NCBI GenBank assembly: GCA_022225965.2
Contig: JAKJXP020000108.1
Coordinates: 81,543-145,542 of the forward strand
Origin: Diatrype stigma
Taxonomy: Eukaryota; Ascomycota; Sordariomycetes; Xylariales; Diatrypaceae
DNA length: 64,000 bases
Direction: 5' to 3'
Numbering within the stretch: position 1 is the first letter of the stretch; every line of letters starts with the position of its first letter. The notes beneath the pieces are model-generated. The model searched no databases. It saw only the letters and a program-made list of their open reading frames with translations, and was not told the DNA's origin. Shown here in pieces: positions 49,296 to 62,209 of the stretch. Position numbers and translations under genes: made by a program.

Positions 49296-50506
49296 TGCGA
49301 TCGATCTGTTATTGGGGCCGGATACCGTGAGCCAAAAAGATGTAATCTGCGAAGATTGCAGTGTTATTGATTGAGCGAAGAATCCGTACGATACCGTGAG
49401 ACAAAAAGATGTGATGTGCGAAGATTGTAGTGTGATTCAGCGAATAATCCGTACGGATTAAAATATTGGAGGCGAAAAGAAGGATAACCTACCATCCTAT
49501 CTATTCACGAGTGAGACTGGGCGGGACTTGAAATCTGTGATGTTACCCATGTCAGCTTTAGCCCCCATCGCGTTCTCTCCCAGCTTTGTCGCAGGATCGG
49601 AAAGGGGCTCGCGTACTCCTACATTCGCCCATCGTCTAAGCTTACCAACAGTGCAGGATCATGCACAACTAATCATCCCTTACATGTTGTTGGAGAAACC
49701 GTATGGCTGAGGGGTGTATCTGGAATGATGATGGGTTGCACGGCAGGTACTATTTTAATCGTGACTCTAGAGTTAGGTACATCTTGGCAGCAACACGTTG
49801 CAATTGAAGGATGCTGGATGCAGTGGACTCCGAATACGGTTCCTAGCGCCTGACCTCCCGTCCGACCCCCCCCCCCCCCCCTCTCTCACTGTTCTTGTCT
49901 TCTCTCATATCATTTTCTGTTTCCGTTCAAAGCAAAGGCGCCAGCCTCTCGAAAATCCCACATAACACCTTTAAAACCTGATATTTTGAAATGGGTTACC
50001 AAGTTTAATGAGTTGGACGTTATTATATGCGAAGGACTGGTCAAACGGCTGCAATCCGTTTTACTTTCTCTTTTTTCTCCCTTTTTTGTTTGTTTGGGGA
50101 GGGGAGGGAGCGGGTGGGAAGGTGGTGTGGTAGAAGCAATGATAGTTGTCATTTTGAAGTAGGCTCCGACAAGATCAAACACTTCATAGGAGCTTTGCGA
50201 TCGAATAGTTTTGAGAGATGCAAGACACTACAAGAATAGGCAAATACGATTCATTTGATTCTTAGGAACGGAGAGCTGGGAGTAGCTGTCTAATAGGAGA
50301 GTGTTGTACTAAACATGTTTCCCTTTTTCTCTAAGGGGTCCCATGCTTCACTTTGGTTGACGCAATCTCAACGCCGTATCTCACTGTCAGCTTGACCCAA
50401 GAAATAATTGGTTACAAGCTAGTAAAAGCTTGGTTGAGAACAGAAAGCACCGATTCCACCATGTACCTCAAGATCGAGCCTGGAATAGATGGACTTCCAT
50501 GCCAAG
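49296..50506. other. Intergenic between rhodopsin-like gene and OMT-5
   Basis: No gene supported. A 16-nt C homopolymer lies at 49866-49881. A direct repeat of about 50 bp, starting GATACCGTGAG(A/C)CAAAAAGATGT, occurs at about 49320 and 49391. Confidence 0.5.
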
Positions 50507-52027
50507 TTACACATCCCAGTGAACTTCAAGGACTGACAGGTTCGAGTCCATATTCTCAAGTACCCGATGAAGGACGAATCGCTTATCTGCGGCTGCGAGA
50601 AGCGCTTTCCATTCGTCCAGATGTCTGTCGTAGCTGTTGAAGTAGAATTTCAACGCCATGTCAACCGACCTAGTGAGGTTTTGTCAATAAGCACACGAGT
50701 TCGCCTGTTATATGACATAGTTGCATACCTCAGAAGTCGCTCTCTCCATAATGGACTAGCACTGTCCGGCCCAGGCAGGATGGCGTCGTGAATGAGGATC
50801 TTTGCTCCGGGACGGAGGGCGGGAATCTGAGCTTGCAAGATTTTGACAGCGTACTGATCGCCCCAAGAACGGAGGACCATACGGAAAAAATAAACGTCTG
50901 CTTTCACCGTCTGGGTTGCAAAGAGTTCATGTGGCATGAACTGGACGCGCTCTTTCAATGAGTCGGGGACGGCCGAGTCGGCTCCTTGGATAATCGCGGG
51001 CGAATCCTGGACAAGCAGCTTGATGTTCTCAAACTTACTTGTCAGGTCTATTGCGACTGATCCTCGTTGCCCACCCACATGCACGATGCGTACATCTCCA
51101 AGGGAAGCCCAATCGTAGGACTTGGCAACAAAAGCGTCTCCGCAACCCGGAACATGATCTAGGGATTTCATCCCGCCGGCAAAACGCATCGCTGCCTCGG
51201 GGTCTGAGCCAAGGACTTCATATACCGACTTTCCCCCGTTCGCAAGGGCGTAGGCCTGGGTATATTAATATTAGTCCAGGGAGTAGCTTGAATTTGGGGT
51301 ATTCTGTGAAGGCGTGGATCAGACATGGAGCATGGTCTAGACTCACAGTCTCAGTGGCTTCTTCGGAGTGCGGCCATTTCTCTATCGCTTCTCCAACCTG
51401 GTGTAGGGTGTCTGTGTTAGCATGACGCTCTCTATGCTTTATATAATAGGGACCCTACTCTAGGAATAGCTGGCCAGGTGTCGTGGCTTTCAAATGTGGC
51501 CCAGGCACTTATGTATGGAATGGCTAAGAACTTGGAGGTCTTGGTATGTGCCACCATATCTGGTTCGGGTTCGGTCAGGATGCGCATGGATATCGCATAT
51601 CGAAGCAGGCGTCTGATTAGTCTCTTATCGAGATTCGTTTTCTCGGCAATCTCTTCAAACGAGACCTGGCCGCCAGATGGGATCATGTCCAGAATCTTGA
51701 AGCGGACAATTGAGTCAATGCTGACGACATTCGCGACCTAGAGGACATTAGTCTCTGGGCCCCCAACTGAGCCTAAGAGATCGTTACCCCGGCAAACTTG
51801 TAAATCAGCATCAGAGGTTCCAAGAGAACCTCGTGGAGCTCAGCGGTTGCGTCCAACAGATCATCCCGAAGGTGATGCACATCAGAAGGGAGGTTTGGAG
51901 GGCTATTCTCGGCAAACGATGGAGATTCCACACCCCGGGCTGACAGAGATGCTTGCAGCTCTGCGACCGAGGTGCTTATCTTTGCAGCTAGTTCGACGAT
52001 TCGGGGAGTGGCGTCGGTTGGTGCCAT
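50507..52027 (-). CDS. OMT-5: B-type O-methyltransferase homologue lacking the catalytic His
   Basis: Five exons: 52027-51788, 51737-51459, 51397-51347, 51255-50729, 50669-50507, giving 419 residues. The first four exon lengths (240, 279, 51, 527 nt) are identical to OMT-2. The N-terminus TPRIVELAAKISTSV and the GVESPSFAENSP region are also close to OMT-2. The SAM motif is VHVGGQRGS, with His (about residue 249) in place of Asp. The catalytic position is Arg in LRSWGD (residue 319; codon 50871-50869). EPEPDMVAHTKTSK is retained. It is divergent from OMT-6, mirroring OMT-2/OMT-1. It is probably not a standard methyltransferase. A partner-subunit or altered-chemistry role is inferred from its preserved frame and its pairing with a canonical OMT. 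Confidence 0.75.
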
Positions 52028-54349
52028 TATGACCGAGAAGCAAGACAAGATGGCGAAGTGTTAAACCTCAAGTGTGGGCGCGATAGGTGCGATGCAGTAT
52101 CTGACTTCAAAGATGTCAGATGTGGAGGTGGAGCTTGAAAGAATGAGTTCTAATCACTGACCTCTGCCTTTTTCAGGATTGGGTTAAGTACAAAGATCCA
52201 TCCGTATGTTACACAGTACAGTATATACCTAACTTTGTATGTAAGAACATTAAGCATTAATGCCTTACCTTGTAAATATTACTATATAAGTAATACATAC
52301 TTAATAAAAACGTAAAGCTTTAAATATAAATTTAAAAATTCGAAAATTTCACGTATTTAAGAAAATTAAACTAAGCTTATAAATAATTATATTATAAATA
52401 TATACTTATAATTAAATAATAAAATTTAATTCTTTAATTATTTTAAATAAATTATATATATATATTAATTATTAAATATAAAAAAATAAAAAATAAAAAG
52501 TATAAAAAGGTTTTTATATAAATTAATTATAACTTCTTTATAATAATTTATGCTTAATTTAATTTAATAAAGTTATTTAAAATTATATTATATATAAAAA
52601 TCTTATATTAAATAATATAAATATAATAATATAATAAATAAGCATTAAGTAAAATTAAATAAACGTATATAAAGGTAATTATTTAAATATAAAGTAATAT
52701 TTATATTTATATATAAGGTTTAAACTTTTAATATAATAAATAAGTAATTATTATCTTTATTTATATATAAATTATTTTTTATACGATAATTTGTTTATTT
52801 TATATAATAATTGCTTTTAATAATATAACGCCTTTAATAATAAATTTATTATATACGTATAACCTTTTTATAATTACTTTTTTATATTATTTTATTACAT
52901 TTCATAATATAAATTAAGTGTAAAATATAAACGGTTTTAAAATAATCGAAATTAATTATTAAAAAAGAAAATATTATAAATTTAAAGTTTTAAAACTTTT
53001 TTAATTTTATTTAAAAAATAAATAATATTATTAAATAATTATAATTTAAATATATACTTATAATTAATTATAAATTAATAATAATAAATTACTTATAATA
53101 GTACTTCTTAAAGATACGGACAATTCGGGCTAGAAATTACATATATGCATATTGATTTAATAAATATTTATAAATCGGGACATTATTAACGTTTAATATC
53201 CCCATATACTTTAGTGTACCCGACCTGATCTGCACGCTACCAACCCCCACAAGCGTTTGGGCCTCATTACAGCAAGGGGTCACACTCATAATCCCACCAC
53301 CTGCATCTCACTGGTCAGACCACAAACAACTGCAATATTGACTACGATGTTGCAAGGGGCATCTGACTGCATGAAAGGTCGATGAACGCAGACTGGTGTC
53401 TCAGCTGACATTGCAGGATCGATCCAATTAGCGACAAGCACCAGTGCATGCTTTCCAGGCGAGCCTTGGCCCTTTACTTCACCGAGACCATTACTGTGTA
53501 CTAGTACTCCGTACCCGTTGTTGTTTGCTCTGATCGACGCTATACTGTGGTAGACTCTAGGTAGTGGCTGCCTCACGCGCGGCCTGCGGCAGGCTGCAGC
53601 CTTCCCGCCAGGTTCAGGCGGCGAGGGTCTACGGGGTATCTAATGATCGAATACAACCCCATGATGCTACTCTTTGTTCCTATCAGGAAAATGATGATCT
53701 ATCGCCCGGTCAATAGGGTACTCTGCACCCAGGTATCTACAAGCTGAACATGTAGACGTGTGGATTAAAATCGCGGATTCTTAGGTATAAAGTGATATAC
53801 CGCCTTTACCAGGATCTGTACACCGGTAATGCCTCCTTGTACCACCTGCTAATATTAGAAACAATCTCGCATTGACCACAACTTATTTGTATAAGACCTT
53901 TGGTGATGGCGAATGGCAATGATGGTGGTATGTATGGCTCTATAAGGCTTTATAAGAAATTTCCCCTATCTCCTTATGGGTGCCGTTGTACGTGGTCTGT
54001 AAGTGGTCTATAAGTGGAGTCACCAGGACACCAGAGTACAAGATTTGGAGCCAGCCTATTGAGGCCTTAAGAACAATCAGTTGTATTCAGTGCTTATGGG
54101 TGGCAATTATGGTGGTGTAGAGATGCGAGGGTCTGGACCTAACTTACTACAGGCTAGTGTTACGTGACATGATCCATAGAGGCACTACCGGTGTATCCTG
54201 GTAAAGGCAGTAGGATGGATGAATATGAGAATCGGTTAACCTTAAATTAATTTTCATAAGGTGTATCGGTCTGCTTTGTTAGCACGATACAATCAACCTA
54301 CCTCTCCCACGACCGTGTCGGCAGCCGGAACATCATTACCTACCTCAAT
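52028..54349. other. Gap between OMT-5 and OMT-6: promoters plus an A+T-rich block
   Basis: From about 52230 to 53170 the sequence is almost pure A/T with RIP character and no readable element. It is inserted between the two divergent OMT starts and makes this gap three times longer than the OMT-1/OMT-2 gap. A reverse-strand frame at 53286-53576 (96 codons) has no family I recognise. The remainder is ordinary intergenic DNA. Confidence 0.5.
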
Positions 54350-55887
54350 ATGGATCGTGACGCTACCGAGTATGAGGCGCTGGCAGGTCAGATTGAATCA
54401 CTTCTCCAGCGCCAGGGTGGTGCTCTACAGATCAGGAATGAAAATACTCGTCGCCGCCTAGTCGAGGGCGCGCGCAAGCTTGCCGAGTCTCTGGAATTGC
54501 CTAGAGAGACATATCGTAGAATCCAATACTCGGTCTGTAGAGTTCTTTATTCCTTTTGCCCAGAGCTGCGTGACTGACTGCAGCCATCAATAGCACCTCA
54601 CGCTACCTCTGGCTGTCGTCGGAGTGGACACAGGGGTCTTCTCCGCTTTGGCGTCTGAGGAGCGTCCCTTTTGCAGCACTGAGCTCGCCGAGAAGACCGG
54701 CGTGGACATAGAGCTCTTGAGTAAATAGAATCCATGCTGTCTCCTCCCTAGTCTGAAGAGACACTAACAACCTTTTAGGGAGATTATTGCGATATTACCA
54801 AGTCACTGATATGATTTCTCAGGTTGCTCTTGATACCTATCAGTCGGGCCCCGTGGCCCATGTTCTGAGCAGCGAGAATTACGGCGATTCACTTCGATTC
54901 ACGTAAGTACCTAGGTATTGCAGATAACAGAATTGCTTCGCACTAACGCCATGGCATATAGACATAAAATCACTGCACAAGGGAGTTCGAATCTTCCAGA
55001 TTGGCTCCGATCGATTCAGTATAGGTGCCCTGTCGGTGTTTTTCCGACAGCTTGGACAAGCTCGATTCCCACCGAGTTGGATCCCTTTACTTATCTAAAA
55101 CACAACACTTGGGCATTAAGACTTTTCCAATCGCACACGATGGCTCAACGGGTTGAGAGACGATCATTTATAGATACCTTCGGCTTCGAGAAGCACTTAA
55201 ATACCCGGGATATAACCAGCTCCACGTTTCTGTTCATCGACATTGGGGGTGGAACTGGTTCCCAGTCTCTTGCATTCCGGCAGCGATGTTCACACCTTCC
55301 TGGACGAGTTGTTCTCCAAGATCGGCCAGAGGTCGTAGAGAGCGTCAAACCAATGCTTGCAAACATTGCAAACATCCAGGCAGAAGTTTACAATTTCTCC
55401 ACTACACCGCAGCCTATTCGAGGTATGCGCCAGCTATGCCCTAGGTACGAATTATGAGACGTCTCGACTGACTTATCTTTCTTTTTTTTTTCTTTTTCCA
55501 GGAGCCAGGATCTATTACATGCGAAACATCCTTCATGCTTGGGGCGATGCCAAATGCGTAGAGATCTTGCTCAACACCAAGGCAGGCATGACCGAACAGT
55601 CAGTGCTCATTATTGACGAAGTAGCTCTCCCCGAAAAGAACGCCAAGGGCCAGGCGGCTCAACATGACATAGAGGTCATGATTTGCGTAGGTAAGTGCCC
55701 AGAGCTCCTTAGTGTATCTTCGAAATCTAGAATACAAGGTCGCTAAGTAACGAGTGGTATAGGTGGCGTAGAACGCACTGAAGGTCAATGGGAAAGTCTG
55801 CTAAGTGATGTTGGGTTGATTGTTCATGAGGTAGTGAAATATGATGAAGATTATGAAGACGCTTTAATCATTGCAGGTCTTGGTTGA
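54350..55887 (+). CDS. OMT-6: A-type SAM-dependent O-methyltransferase
   Basis: Six exons: 54350-54532, 54594-54720, 54779-54902, 54962-55422, 55502-55690, 55763-55887, giving 402 residues. It is the closest relative of OMT-1 in the window: exons 2, 3 and 5 have the same lengths (127, 124, 189 nt), and LPLAVVGVDTGVFSALASE aligns with LPLAIIGADTGLFAALAAE. The SAM motif FIDIGGGTGSQS is canonical. The catalytic His is in ILHAWGD, and GGVERTEGQWESLLSD ends the dimer region. Intron 1 has a weak donor (GTCTGT); the other donors are normal. It is expected to be an active O-methyltransferase. It is divergent from OMT-5 across a gap widened by A+T-rich DNA. Confidence 0.8.
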
Positions 55888-55975
55888 CCGTATGTATTGC
55901 GACCGCTAGCGCATCCAATAACCCCTGGAGAGTGGGCCAGAAAGTTACTCAAGTAGTGTTGTCAATCCGATAATA

Positions 55976-58165
55976 CCATGCGGGACCCCCTTTCTGGATA
56001 CCCCCACATTCTGGACACCTAGCTCCACACTACACCACCAAAAGCCTATAACTTTACCTATACGTTTCTAGGTCAAAAAAAATCGCAAAATTATAGAAAT
56101 TGCTTCATTTAATAAAACGTAAGCTAATTAATTTAATAAATAAGCTGGGCGCTTAATTTAACGGCTTAATCGGGTATATACGGATTTCCGTATAATAAGG
56201 TTTTAGGCGTCATTTTTCTTTTCTTCTTTATTTATAATAGCTTTTTCCTTTTTTGCCTGCTGTTTTTGTTATTTTTTAGGGGGTATATTTTAACCCTTGC
56301 CGAGAATTTCTGTAAGATTCTAAAAGCGCCGGTTTGGATTGGATATAGTACGACGTTTCTTGGGCTTTAAACGCTTTAATTAGGCCTTTAATTTCTTTAT
56401 ACGACGGTTCTTAAAAGCAATTTCTATATTTTAATTATCGAAAGCCTTTGTAGCTTTAACGAAACGCGTTTTTATATGGGGCGACTTTTTTATTTTTATA
56501 TCCTTGATTTGGCGGCTAGTTATAGGCGTACAATTATCGTTAAATAGTTCTTCGTTAGCAACTATACGTTCGGGTATTTTCTTTTTTTCCTTTTGGATTT
56601 TTGAATGGCTTAACGCTTTAACGCGGCTAATAGGCCAATTGCCAGTTATTTTAAAGCCCGATTAAATATTCTTTTTCGTAAACGCCTTTATTCGGGCCTG
56701 GGCGTAAATACGTATAAAATTAATTTTATTTACGGGCAAAAAATCGTTTAGGGTTTGGAAAAAAAAAAGAAAACGTTTATAAGTAAATTTGAAAACGTTA
56801 TAGGGGCCGTTATTTAATGGCTGCAAGCCATAAAACGTATGAATAAAGAAAAAGCAATAATATACGTTAACGAAAAAGCATATACTTATAAATTCGTTTT
56901 ATATTAAATTAACGATTAAATAATAAGCATAATATTAAGGGCATTATATTAACGGAAATATGGCTTTTATAACCATTTATTATTAATAAAATAAGATTCG
57001 AAAGGTTTTTGCGATGCATTTAAGGAAAAAATACGTTTTTTAATTACTTATAAGTTATATCGTTATTGGTTTATTTATTATTCGAATAAATATAATGCCA
57101 ATCCGTTATTTTCTTAAATTTATTAATAAACCATTATTCCTAAAAGGCTTTTCTTTTAAAAATTATGCCCGGATTTAATATCCGTCCGTTAGCGGTAATG
57201 GCTTCGATAAAAATAATCCAGTTACGTCCCTGGTTATTTTTTACGAAGGCCTTTTTCGTTTTGGCACTGCCGAAAACGAGGCTATTAAGTTTTATACTTA
57301 AGTAATTAAGGGCTGCCAAAAATACGATAAAAATATAAAAAACCTATCGAAACCTGTTATAATGCCATTTTTATCGATATTTATAATATATTCCGATTAA
57401 ATTTAATTGTAATTCTTTTTAATATTAAAATACCAATTAACGGTTTTCGAAATAAAGCCGTTAAACCGTATAGCTTTTGTATAACGTTTAATCTTAATAT
57501 GGATGAAAGGATTTCTTTTCCGAAAGCTTTTCAGCTATTTTTTCCTTAGGTCCTTAAGGTTTTCCTTTTAACGCAAAAGCTTAACCATTATATTGCATAT
57601 AATAACGTATCCCGGAACGTACTTAAGGCTTTTTTAACGCAGTATTTATTGTATTAGGCGTTCCTTTTGTTTAAGGGCTAATCGTTGCTTATTTTTTTGC
57701 TCTTCGTTTTTAAATTTGTTTATTTCATTTATACGGGCACTTATAGTCGAAAATGGTATGCCATATTTTTATAAGAATTTATTTATTAATAATCTATTAT
57801 TAATAATGTCGAATATGGCATTAACGAGATTTAATTCGGTATAAAAAGGCATAATTAAGGATATACGTAATAATATAATAAGTTATACAATATAAGGGAA
57901 GTAATTATTAAAGTATAAAGAAAGGCATAATTGCATTTAGGGCCATATTTCACTTAATATTAAAATTGTATAAATCATTTAATTTAAGGCATTTAATTAT
58001 ATAATACTAATTACCAGCTTCGGGGCTACAAAACCATTAAAGAAATAGGCGAATTGCTTTATTCTTTATTTAAATACGTATAAATAAAGTTATAAGCTTT
58101 ATATAAGGGTTAAGATAATTAGGTGTCCAGAATGTGGGGGTATCCAGAAAGGGGGTCCCGCATGG
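55976..58165 (-). mobile_element. Fot/pogo-type DNA transposon (Tc1-mariner superfamily), RIP-inactivated inside
   Basis: Perfect 46-bp terminal inverted repeats (starting CCATGCGGGACCCCCTTTCT) bound a 2190-bp unit, flanked by TA on both sides, the target duplication of this superfamily. The interior is A+T-rich with many stops. On the reverse strand around 57260-57150 it still reads NNQGRNWIIFIEAITANGRI and LNPGIIFK, the DDE-domain region of pogo/Fot transposases. The terminal repeats keep their CpA sites while the interior is mutated. It lies immediately downstream of OMT-6. Confidence 0.8.
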
Positions 58166-58237
58166 TAATACGCTTCAGAGCCCTCCACATTGATTTTATA
58201 AGTAGTTCCCCTTGTATATAAAGGGCTCAGGAACTGG

Positions 58238-58330
58238 GTGTCAAGCAACGCAACCTGTGCAACGTGATGTCCACCATTTGATGTCCACCACCCTTTGCAA
58301 TCCATCCATTCGGGATTTTTCTAGATTGCG
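58238..58330. repeat. Truncated relative of the hAT-like MITE
   Basis: CTGGGTGTCAAGCAACGCAACCTGTGCAACG and the following TTGCAATCCATCCA match the left two thirds of the MITE at 43659-43776. The right terminal repeat is not recognisable. Confidence 0.6.
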
Positions 58331-61300
58331 TAACCTATAACGCAATTCACGATAACTTCACCTAGTTACGTAACTGGTGGCAGATTATCGTGGCTGGTAA
58401 TTGTGGCTAGTATATACCGTTATATTAAGAATTATAAGAGCTAATACGAGTTAAAATAAAGGCTTTAAAAGAAAAGAGCTTATTAAAAAAGAATTATTAA
58501 GAAATTAATTTTAAAAAGGCGAATTATTAATAAAAAACAAAATATTAAATATAAATTAAAACCTTTATTAAATAATCTTTTATGAAGTATAATTATTAAT
58601 AATATGCTTTAATTAAATTAATTAATTAAGTAAATAAATTAATTTACGAATTTAAAAGGATATTATATTATAACGCATTATATATAATAATAATAATTAA
58701 TAATTTAATTAACTTTATAATCGCGTCGTCGTTTTTTAATTCGATTTATTAAATAATTTTAATTTATTTATAAAACTTTAATATAATGGGTTTTATTAAA
58801 CATTTTATAACTATTTTAATTATATAAAACGCGCTTTTCGAAATTATAATTATTAATATAAATAAAACGCATAACGCGTTTTTAAAGTACCGGCTGCTTT
58901 TAATATCGCGTTAAAAATAAATATATTTAGGTTTTTTGCGATAATTAAACTTTTAAAAAAGATATACGTAAGTATTTTAAGTACTGCTTTCGGATTTATT
59001 TTTAAAACCGAAAGGCTTAATATTTATAAATGCCGAATTAAGGCATTTCGAATTAAATCTAATGAATTAAATTTATAAAACAAAACAATCCGTTAGTGCT
59101 ATATAAAAAAGGCCTTCGAATATAACTAATACGGGGTCCGATAAGGATTCCATTAATAAGGAAATAACTAAATAAATAAGAATAAAGAAAATACGTATTT
59201 CCTTTTAGCTATTGGCTAAATGATTTATGCGTAGGCCTATTAGGCCTGTGGCTTAAATGGGCTTCCTTTTTTTCCTTTATTTAAAATAGCTTTTTCATTA
59301 TGCTTAATATTATAATTTCATTTTTTTAAAAAATCTTTTTAAAACCGCATTATATATGATAGCATTTTTTTTGTTTTAATTGCAATTATTATTTTTTTCT
59401 TTAAAGAATTATCGTAATTTAATTAAATCGCATTATAATTTATTAATCGTTATAGAAAAAGGCAAGCGTTAGCCAGATTCGGTAGCAATTTTAATTACTT
59501 TCTTATATTTTCTTATATGGTTTCGAAATTATTGCGAATTATTTCCGAAATTTTACGAAAATCAAATATTACGTACGAGATTTAAGTAAAATCTTTTACT
59601 TAAATTTATTCTTTCGTAAAAGCAATTACGGCCGAATTAAAATACGTTTATTATGGTTTTATAAATTTCTATTTTCGGATTTTGGTCGTTACGGTAATCG
59701 AATTTAAATACGTTATTATAATTTCGTAAACATTAAGGAAATTTAATCGATATTAATTTTAAATACGTATTAAAATTTCGTAAAAATTTAATTTATCGAA
59801 TTTAAATACGTAAATTAATATTAAAGCCTTAAGATTTCTTTTTGCGTTATATTTATAATATCGCAATTATTTGTTTTATTTAATTGCTATATATTGTTTT
59901 GATATAAATAAAATAACATAACGTCGAAAAAATTTATTCGTTTCGGATTAAGCGATTAAAATCCGAACAAAATGTTACGTATTTTAAACGATATTTTATA
60001 AGATTTTCGCATAAACGACGATAGCAATTACGTTCTTTTCGACGAAAAAAATATTTTACGATCGGGATTCGGTTTTCGAAAAACTTCGGAAGAATTGCCG
60101 AAAATTGGAATTAAAGCTGGCTTTAAAACGATAAACGCAAATAAAAAGCCGATAATACCTTTAGAATTCGATTTGAATATTGCAATCGTAAAACATTTTA
60201 ATAATCGATTTAACCGATATTTATTTCGTATGGCATAAATTAATTAATTTTGTAAAACCATATTTATTTAAATAAAAAAAATAAAGAAAAAAGTTAATAA
60301 ATTCGATAAAGAAATAAACTTTATTAATAAAAAACTTAAAGAAATTATGTAACGTTTAAATATAAATAATTAACGTATATTAATTTTTAAATACGGTAAT
60401 AATAAGCAATTATATTAAAGTAATTAAGGTTTTTTTTATAATAATCGTTTATTTAATATAAAACGTAATTTAAGTTTATTTATAATTTCTTTTCGCTTTA
60501 TTAAAAAGCTTTAGAAAATACGAATTATTTAAAGCAGGAAGTTTTAAAATGCTTAATATAAAATTTATATTAAGATTTTATAAATTTAAATGCAAAAGAA
60601 TTGGAATTTTTACTTTCTTTTATAAAGACCTTAGCGATATTAATATCGTTATTTTTAATAATTTTATTATATTTATTAATGCATATTATTTTCGAAATCG
60701 TATTCGAAGTTTTTTAAAGGATGCAGTTAATAAAGCTAATTACGAAAAGTAATTATAAATTATTTTTTAAATATTATTATTCGAAACCGTCGTTTTTTAA
60801 TAAAATAACGAATTGCTAAAAAAATATTAAACGTATTAATAAATCGTTTTAAGTTAAACGTAATTATGTTTATTAAGAAATTCGCAGCTTTTAGTTTTTA
60901 TATTTGCGAATTTACGGAAAATTAGCATATATTAACGGCATACGTTAATAAACGATTATAATAAGATTGCGTTATAAATATTTCAATTTAAAATAATTAT
61001 AATTAATACGATATAATAACGCAAATTTAATTAAATATATTATTAAAGATTAAGTAATCTTTGCGTATTTTAATGGCAATAAAAATATTTAATATGTATA
61101 TGCTTTAAAACATCGTCGCGAGGTCGGAGCGGCTGAGCCGCGGAAACGATAATAGGACGATAAAACGGTAAAAACGAAGCAAAGTCGATTACGAGGCGAA
61201 CAGGCAAGTAAAATTAAACGGCTAAATAATACACTATCGAAATCAGGAAACGTCGGATCGACGTCGGAAATAATAAAAAACTACGCAAACTCGGACCGAC

Positions 61301-62209
61301 CCTAAACGTCCGAACTTCCGGACGCCCAAAGGCGATCCGAATTCGCGCATAACGTAAAAAATAAAAAAAATAATTATAATGGCTTAAAAAATAATAAAAG
61401 ATTAATTTGAACTTTTATTTTTAAAGGTCGGATTAATAACGGAAAAGAATTACGTATTAAATTAATTATTATTATTAAAAAAAAGAAAAAAAAAATTCCT
61501 GGCAAAAAAAAAAGGCAAAATATTTATACCTTAAAGGCGGTATATAATTTGTTTTGCCGGTTAGGTCGTCGTCGCATCGACGCCGGCCGAAATAGGTAAT
61601 TTATTTATATTCGGCGCAATATACCGGACGTACGGGCTATTCCGTACCGCCTTTTTCTTTTTTATAACTTATTTTCGCTTATTTAATATAACGGCATTAT
61701 ATTTAATAATATATATGCCGTACGTATACGGCGCAAAGCCGAACCGGCTTTGCGTTATAATTCTTCTTTTAATTTAATAAATAACTTTAAACCTTTTTAT
61801 AATAAAAAGCGGGCAAAAATTGTTTTAAATACCTTTTATATATAACAAAAAGAACGATTTCGATACGAGTTAATAGGTTTTTCTTTTCGATTTCGGTTTA
61901 AGATTTCCTATTATGTTAAAGTTAAACGTATACCGGCATGGCCATTCGGGCCGTCGATCGCATAATATTATATATATATGCTTTAAATTAAATAAAATAA
62001 AGCCATTTTATTATTATTTATTACGAACTTATATTTTCATATTACGGTACGAATATGAAATAAATATAAATCCTTATAATTTTATATATCTGCGATTCGA
62101 AAAAAAAAACAAACCGTTAATATATTTCGTTTTTTTAAATTATTATTTTATTAATTAAATCGAAAGAACGATTGCATAAATTATTTCGATTCTTACCCAC
62201 CTTAATACG

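Noticed and set aside
49866..49881. C16 homopolymer as a regulatory site
   Set aside because: A simple homopolymer, prone to assembly error; nothing supports a function.
53286..53576. 96-residue reverse frame
   Set aside because: It reads plausibly, but I recognise no family and it sits beside RIP-altered DNA; left out as a gene.
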